64,000 nucleotides of DNA from the NCBI RefSeq assembly GCF_003991205.1, contig NZ_RXOZ01000036.1:62001-126000 (forward strand), in the 5' to 3' direction. The notes beneath the pieces were generated by a model that saw only the letters and a program-made list of their open reading frames with translations, was not told the DNA's origin and did no database searches. The stretch is from Georgenia sp. SYP-B2076. Lineage in GTDB: Bacteria; Actinomycetota; Actinomycetes; Actinomycetales; Actinomycetaceae. The position numbers and the translations under genes are program-made. Positions 60,325 through 64,000 of the stretch are shown here, in pieces. Positions within the stretch are counted from its first letter, which is position 1. Each line of letters begins with the position of its first letter.

Positions 60325-62153
60325 CGATCCTCCTGTCCGGGTCCGGGGCGCGTGGGGCGCCCCTGCGCCCGGTCGGGCCGGGGTGCGCCGTCCGCCTCGC
60401 GTGCGCCGTCGGCCGGCCCGGACTCCTCCCCGGCCCCGGACACACCGCCGCCGGACTGGGCCGCCAGCTCCGGCGTCGGCTCCGGGGCGGGGACGAGCGG
60501 GACCGGGGGCGTGCCGATGACCGCGCCGGCCCGGCGCGGGAGCGTGAGCAGGAAGGAGGCACCCGTGCCGGGGCGCCCGGCGGCCTCCAGGGTCCCGCCG
60601 TGCAGGCGCGTGTCCTCCATCGAGATGGACAGGCCCAGGCCCGTGCCGCCCGTCGTGCGCGCGCGGGCGGGGTCGGCGCGCCAGAACCGGTCGAAGACGT
60701 GCGAGGCGTCCTCCTCGGACATGCCGATCCCATGGTCGAGCACCCGCACGCTCACGGCGCTGGCGCTGCAGCCGATGGTGATGTCGATCGGTCGGCCCTC
60801 GCCGTGCTCGACGGCGTTGTTGAACAGGTTGCGCAGCACCCGCTCGACCCGTCGGGAGTCCACGTCGGCGGTGCACGGGCTGTCGGGGGCGTGCACCCGG
60901 ATCTGGGAACCCTTCTGCTCGGCGAGGAAGGAGTTCATCTCCACCACCCGGGCCACGAGGTCGCGCATGTCCCGCACCTCCACGTCGAGCGAGGCGGCGC
61001 CGGCGTCGAAGCGGGAGATCTCGAGCAGGTCGGCCAGCATCGACTCGAACCGGTCGAGCTGGGTGTGCATGAGCTCGGCGGAGCGGCGCACGGCCGGGTC
61101 GAAGGAGTCCCGGGCGTCGAAGATGAGCTCGCTCGCCATGCGGATCGTCGTGAGCGGGGTCCGCAGCTCGTGGGAGACGTCGGAGACGAACCGCTGCTCG
61201 AGGCGTGAGAGCTCTTCCATCTGCTCGATCTGGCTCTGCAGCGAGCCGGCCATCTCGTTGAAGGAGTCACCCAGCAGCGCGAGCTCGTCGTGCCCCTGGA
61301 CCTCCATGCGTTCGTCGAGCAGGCCGTCCGCCAGCCGTTCCGCCGTGAACGCGGCCTCGCGCACCGGCGCCAGCACCCAGCGGGTGATCAGCCACGTCAT
61401 GGCGCCCAACAGCACCACGACGGCGACTGCGCCGACCGACAGGATCCGCAGGACCAGGAAGACGGTCTGCTCCTCCGGCTCGAGCGTGTAGACCATGTAC
61501 AGCTCGTAGGCGCCGGCGGCGGGCAGGGTGACCGGGGCACCGACGACGATGCCCGGCTCGTCGCCGTCGATCCCCGGCACGGCGACGGCCTGCCAGTGCT
61601 GCCCGCCCTTCTCCTGCACGGCGGCGCGCAGCTCCGGGGTGACCAGGTCGCGCAGCGCGTTGTTCGTGGCGGGCTCGGCGATGGTCACGGCGGAGGTCGC
61701 CTTGGGCGAGCGCCAGAGCATGGTGCCGATCCCGCCGGACGTGGCGCTCTGCGCCGAGCTGATCCAGTCGTTGGCAATGAGCTGGACCTGCGGGCTGGTG
61801 GTGGCCGTGGCCGAGTCGAAGGTCTGCTGGGCGTCGCGCGTGCGCAGCGCCGCGTCCTCCAACATCTGGGTCACGCGCTGGTCGTACAGGCCGTCGCGGA
61901 TCTGCACCGCGATGACCCCGCCCAGGACGGCGAGCGCGAGGATGCCGCCGACCACGGTGACCGTGACCACGCGCACGCTCAGCGACGACCGCCACCGGCG
62001 GGCCAGCCGCAGGAGCTTGCGGCGCAGCCGCAGCCGCAGGCTCCGCCGGGACCGCGGCCGGTAGGTCGTCGCAGGTCCACGCGGGTGCGGCATCGACCCG
62101 AGGAGGTGGACCGGGTCGTCGCCGCCCGGCACCACGGGGGCGTCCAAGCTCAC
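60321..62153 (-). CDS. mtrB: Sensor histidine kinase MtrB
   Basis: 610 residues from GTG 62153, which overlaps the mtrA stop as GTGA; longer in-frame starts lie in mtrA. Two membrane helices (SLSVRVVTVTVVGGILALAVLGG near residue 60 and LSVGAVAVVVLLGAMTWLI near 240) flank an extracellular sensor domain. HAMP follows, then HisKA VSHELRTPLTTIRMASELI with the phosphorylated His near residue 325, and HATPase DHGIGMSEEDASHVFDRFWRAD with GGTGLGLSI. It senses cell-wall or division state and phosphorylates MtrA. The C-terminal ~50 residues are Pro-rich. Confidence 0.96.
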   Translation of the reverse strand: MSLDAPVVPGGDDPVHLLGSMPHPRGPATTYRPRSRRSLRLRLRRKLLRLARRWRSSLSVRVVTVTVVGGILALAVLGGVIAVQIRDGLYDQRVTQMLEDAALRTRDAQQTFDSATATTSPQVQLIANDWISSAQSATSGGIGTMLWRSPKATSAVTIAEPATNNALRDLVTPELRAAVQEKGGQHWQAVAVPGIDGDEPGIVVGAPVTLPAAGAYELYMVYTLEPEEQTVFLVLRILSVGAVAVVVLLGAMTWLITRWVLAPVREAAFTAERLADGLLDERMEVQGHDELALLGDSFNEMAGSLQSQIEQMEELSRLEQRFVSDVSHELRTPLTTIRMASELIFDARDSFDPAVRRSAELMHTQLDRFESMLADLLEISRFDAGAASLDVEVRDMRDLVARVVEMNSFLAEQKGSQIRVHAPDSPCTADVDSRRVERVLRNLFNNAVEHGEGRPIDITIGCSASAVSVRVLDHGIGMSEEDASHVFDRFWRADPARARTTGGTGLGLSISMEDTRLHGGTLEAAGRPGTGASFLLTLPRRAGAVIGTPPVPLVPAPEPTPELAAQSGGGVSGAGEESGPADGAREADGAPRPDRAQGRPTRPGPGQEDR

Positions 62154-62833
62154 TCCCGGGGGGTCCCCGCCCGGTACCCGACGCCGCGCACCGTGACGAC
62201 GACCTCGGGGTGCTCCGGGTCCTGCTCGACCTTGGAGCGCAGCCGCTGGACGTGCACGTTGACGAGCCGCGTGTCGGCGGCGTGCCGGTAGCCCCACACC
62301 TGCTCGAGGAGGACCTCGCGGCTGAAGACCTGCCAGGGCTTGCGGGCCAGGGCCACCAGGAGGTCGAACTCCAGCGGCGTCAGGGCGATCACGCGGTCGC
62401 GGCGCTTGACCTCATGCCCGGCGACGTCGATGGTCAGGTCGCCGATGCGGAGCTTCTCGGGCTCCGGCTCGTCCTGGCGGCGCAGCCGCGCCCGCACGCG
62501 CGCCACGAGCTCCTTGGGCTTGAAGGGCTTGGCGATGTAGTCGTCCGCGCCCGCCTCCAGCCCCGCGACGACGTCGAGCGTGTCCGACTTGGCGGTGAGC
62601 ATGACGATCGGCACGTCGGACTCGGCGCGGATGGCGCGGCAGATCTGGATGCCGTCCAGGCCCGGGAGCATGAGGTCGAGGAGGACGAGGTCCGGCTGCT
62701 CGGCGCGGAACAGGTCCGGCGCGAGGGCGCCGTCCGCGCAGAAGATGGGCTCGAAACCCTCGGCCTCGAGAACGATGCCGATCATCTCGGCCAGCGCGGT
62801 GTCGTCGTCAACCACGAGAAGACGCGAATTCAT
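62150..62833 (-). CDS. mtrA: Response regulator MtrA
   Basis: 227 residues, OmpR/PhoB type. Receiver with Asp10-Asp11, phospho-acceptor Asp53 (LLDLMLP), the Thr of LTAKSD and Lys near 102; DNA-binding winged helix at the C-terminus ([53 protein letters not shown]). MtrA controls cell-wall hydrolases, septation and replication genes in actinobacteria. Start ATG 62833. A 9-bp inverted repeat (CCGCCGTCA) lies 29-53 bases upstream. Convergent with nothing; the divergent gene starts at 63138. Confidence 0.97.
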   Translation of the reverse strand: MNSRLLVVDDDTALAEMIGIVLEAEGFEPIFCADGALAPDLFRAEQPDLVLLDLMLPGLDGIQICRAIRAESDVPIVMLTAKSDTLDVVAGLEAGADDYIAKPFKPKELVARVRARLRRQDEPEPEKLRIGDLTIDVAGHEVKRRDRVIALTPLEFDLLVALARKPWQVFSREVLLEQVWGYRHAADTRLVNVHVQRLRSKVEQDPEHPEVVVTVRGVGYRAGTPRE

Positions 62834-62861
62834 GTGCTTATGTTCCCATCTCCCGGGGACA

Positions 62862-62886
62862 CCGCCGTCACCCGCGCTGACGGCGG
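62862..62886. promoter_or_regulatory. Inverted repeat upstream of mtrA
   Basis: CCGCCGTCA (62862-62870), seven bases, TGACGGCGG (62878-62886): perfect 9-bp arms 29 bases before the mtrA ATG. It may be an operator or a hairpin in the leader. Confidence 0.5.
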
Positions 62887-62889
62887 CCC

Positions 62890-63137
62890 CGGAGCCACCC
62901 CCGGCACCACCCTCCGCGGCATGCTCGGCGGGGGTGGCCGACGTGCGCCGGCGGTCCGGCGGGCGGGCCGCCCGAGAGGCCCACCCGGCAGGGCCGCCCG
63001 GCAGGCTCACCCGGCAGGCCCGCCCGGCCGGCCCGCACCGCGGACGCACCGTTCCCGCCCGTGGCCCGCTGGCGTGGGACGATGGCACCAGCACGTACAC
63101 CGGGGCGCAGGTGCCCACCTGCGAGGAAGGCGCCGTC
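62890..63137. other. Intergenic region between mtrA and the Gln-rich gene
   Basis: About 250 bases. The left part (62975-63040) has several CCCGGCAGG-like short repeats. The right part must hold the promoter of the plus-strand gene; no clear hexamers are found. Confidence 0.4.
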
Positions 63138-64000
63138 ATGACGAGCAACCACCCGAGCCGGGACGACCGACCGGACGATCCGGCCCGGCAGGCCACCGGC
63201 GAGCACGGCACGGGCGACGGCCCGCAGTCGGCGCACCAGGCGGACCAGTCGCAGCGCCGACCGGACGTGCCCTGGCAGGGCCAGGGGCCGGACCAGACCC
63301 CTGCGCCGGGCCAGGGGCCGAACGCACAGCGCGGCCATGCGTCGCCCCCCTGGCAGGGCCAGAACGCCGGCTCGCACGGGCAGTCCTACGGTGAGCAGCC
63401 CCGGTACGGGCAGTACAGCCAGCCCGACGGCGGAACGCCGCCGCAGCCCGAGCAGCCCGGCAGGTACGGGCAGTACGGCCAGCCGGGGGTCGGTCAGCCG
63501 CAGCCTGGCCAGCAGCCCCAGTACGGCCAGCAGGCGCAGCCTGGCCAGTACGGCCAGCAGCCCCAGTACGGGCAGTACGGCCAGCCAGGCGCCGGTCAGC
63601 CGCAGTACGGCCAGCCAGGCGCCGGTCAGCCGCAGTACGGGCAGTACGGCCAGCCGGCCGCCGGTCAGCCGCAGCACGGGCAGTACGGCCAGCAACCCCA
63701 GTACGGGCAGTACGGCCAGCCCGGTTCCGGGGTCCCCCAGTACTCCGCGCCCTACGGCTTCGGCGGTGCGCCGCAGCCCGGGATCATCCCGCTGCGGCCC
63801 CTCAACGTCGGCGAGATCCTCGACGGGGCGTTCCGGTCGATCCGCGCCAACCCGAAGGTGATGTTCGGCCTGTCCCTGCTGGTCATGGGCATCCTGACCC
63901 TCATCGACGCGATCGCCTTCCGCGCCACCCTCGAGCAGACGCTCCCGCTGCTGAGCGGCGCCGCAACCCCTGAGGCGCTCGGGGCCATCAGCGCCGGCAG
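63138..64000 (+). CDS. Gln/Tyr/Gly-rich N-terminal domain fused to a membrane domain (glycerophosphoryl diester phosphodiesterase membrane-domain type), cut by window edge
   Basis: Frame open from ATG 63138 (GAGGAAGG eight bases upstream) to the window end, 287 codons. Residues ~75-205 are a low-complexity array built on GQYGQP and QPQYGQ units, rich in Gln, Gly, Tyr and Pro. After it comes [44 protein letters not shown], the start of a multi-pass membrane domain of a type often annotated as glycerophosphoryl diester phosphodiesterase membrane domain or DUF7847. Divergent from mtrA with ~300 bases between. The array resembles prion-like sequences in composition. Function unknown. Confidence 0.82.
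   Translation, partial: MTSNHPSRDDRPDDPARQATGEHGTGDGPQSAHQADQSQRRPDVPWQGQGPDQTPAPGQGPNAQRGHASPPWQGQNAGSHGQSYGEQPRYGQYSQPDGGTPPQPEQPGRYGQYGQPGVGQPQPGQQPQYGQQAQPGQYGQQPQYGQYGQPGAGQPQYGQPGAGQPQYGQYGQPAAGQPQHGQYGQQPQYGQYGQPGSGVPQYSAPYGFGGAPQPGIIPLRPLNVGEILDGAFRSIRANPKVMFGLSLLVMGILTLIDAIAFRATLEQTLPLLSGAATPEALGAISAG
63403..63725 (+). repeat. QYGQP-coding tandem array
   Basis: Units of about 9 to 30 bases (CAGTACGGGCAGTACGGCCA and variants) repeat over 320 bases in frame in the divergent membrane-protein gene. Confidence 0.8.

Noticed and set aside
63403-63725. CRISPR array
   Set aside because: Repeats are contiguous, in frame and encode QYGQP peptides.

Overview
The window is a dense, very GC-rich chromosomal segment with about 58 protein genes. 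It is typical of an actinobacterium, most likely a member of the Micrococcales near Georgenia or the Cellulomonadaceae. This rests on an Actinobacteria-type fused 2-oxoglutarate decarboxylase/dehydrogenase (kgd), sigR-rsrA with the 24-residue ribosomal protein bL37, mtrA-mtrB-lpqB, an Rv3235-like gene near secA, and many GTGA/ATGA gene overlaps. The genus is an inference. No tRNA, rRNA, CRISPR array, prophage or insertion sequence was recognised. Genes at both window edges are cut.

Layout, left half. Positions 1-4554 hold a leftward branched-chain amino-acid-type ABC importer (livG-livF-livK-livH-livM, livM cut by the edge). Next come an M23 peptidase with a structured upstream region and an MtrA-like repeat (4.9-6.4 kb), two overlapping CNNM/CBS membrane proteins (6.4-8.8 kb) and kgd (9.2-13.1 kb). 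An SGNH hydrolase follows, then molybdenum cofactor genes moaA and moaD. A DMSO-reductase respiratory operon dmsABC (15.9-19.9 kb) is followed by moaE, a DUF6457 gene and a carboxymuconolactone-decarboxylase-like gene on the other strand, and then a TorD-type chaperone and a two-cluster ferredoxin-like protein. Cofactor synthesis, enzyme, chaperone and electron carrier therefore sit together. A DUF4097 protein and a quinone-oxidoreductase-like enzyme close this part. bL37 and the thiol-stress pair rsrA/sigR lie at 25.8-27.0 kb.

Middle. DoxX-like protein, aroA, rsgA and a HisN-type phosphatase are followed by an unusual glycoside hydrolase-glycosyltransferase fusion (31.3-33.8 kb), then sbcD-sbcC. 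Positions 38.6-43.8 kb carry a DUF6912-like gene, a CpaE-like ATPase, a SAF protein, a small HTH regulator, a LysM protein and an Rv3235-family protein. An LLM flavin oxidoreductase/FMN reductase operon (44.0-45.8 kb) lies beside secA (46.2-49.0 kb).

Right part. A YcaQ/AlkX-like glycosylase, a sugar ABC importer with a GH43 hydrolase, a broken uracil-DNA glycosylase (UdgX) remnant, a DUF72 gene, hpf, comF, and lpqB-mtrB-mtrA. A Gln/Tyr-rich membrane protein runs off the right edge.

Regulatory links read directly from sequence: perfect matches to the SigR promoter (GGAAT-18 bp-GTT) lie upstream of sigR itself and of the LLM/FMN reductase operon. An MtrA-like direct repeat lies upstream of the M23 peptidase while mtrAB is in the same window. 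Four genes (moaA, aroA, hisN, sbcD) have a -10-like TANNNT ending 6-7 bases before ATG, which suggests leaderless mRNAs.
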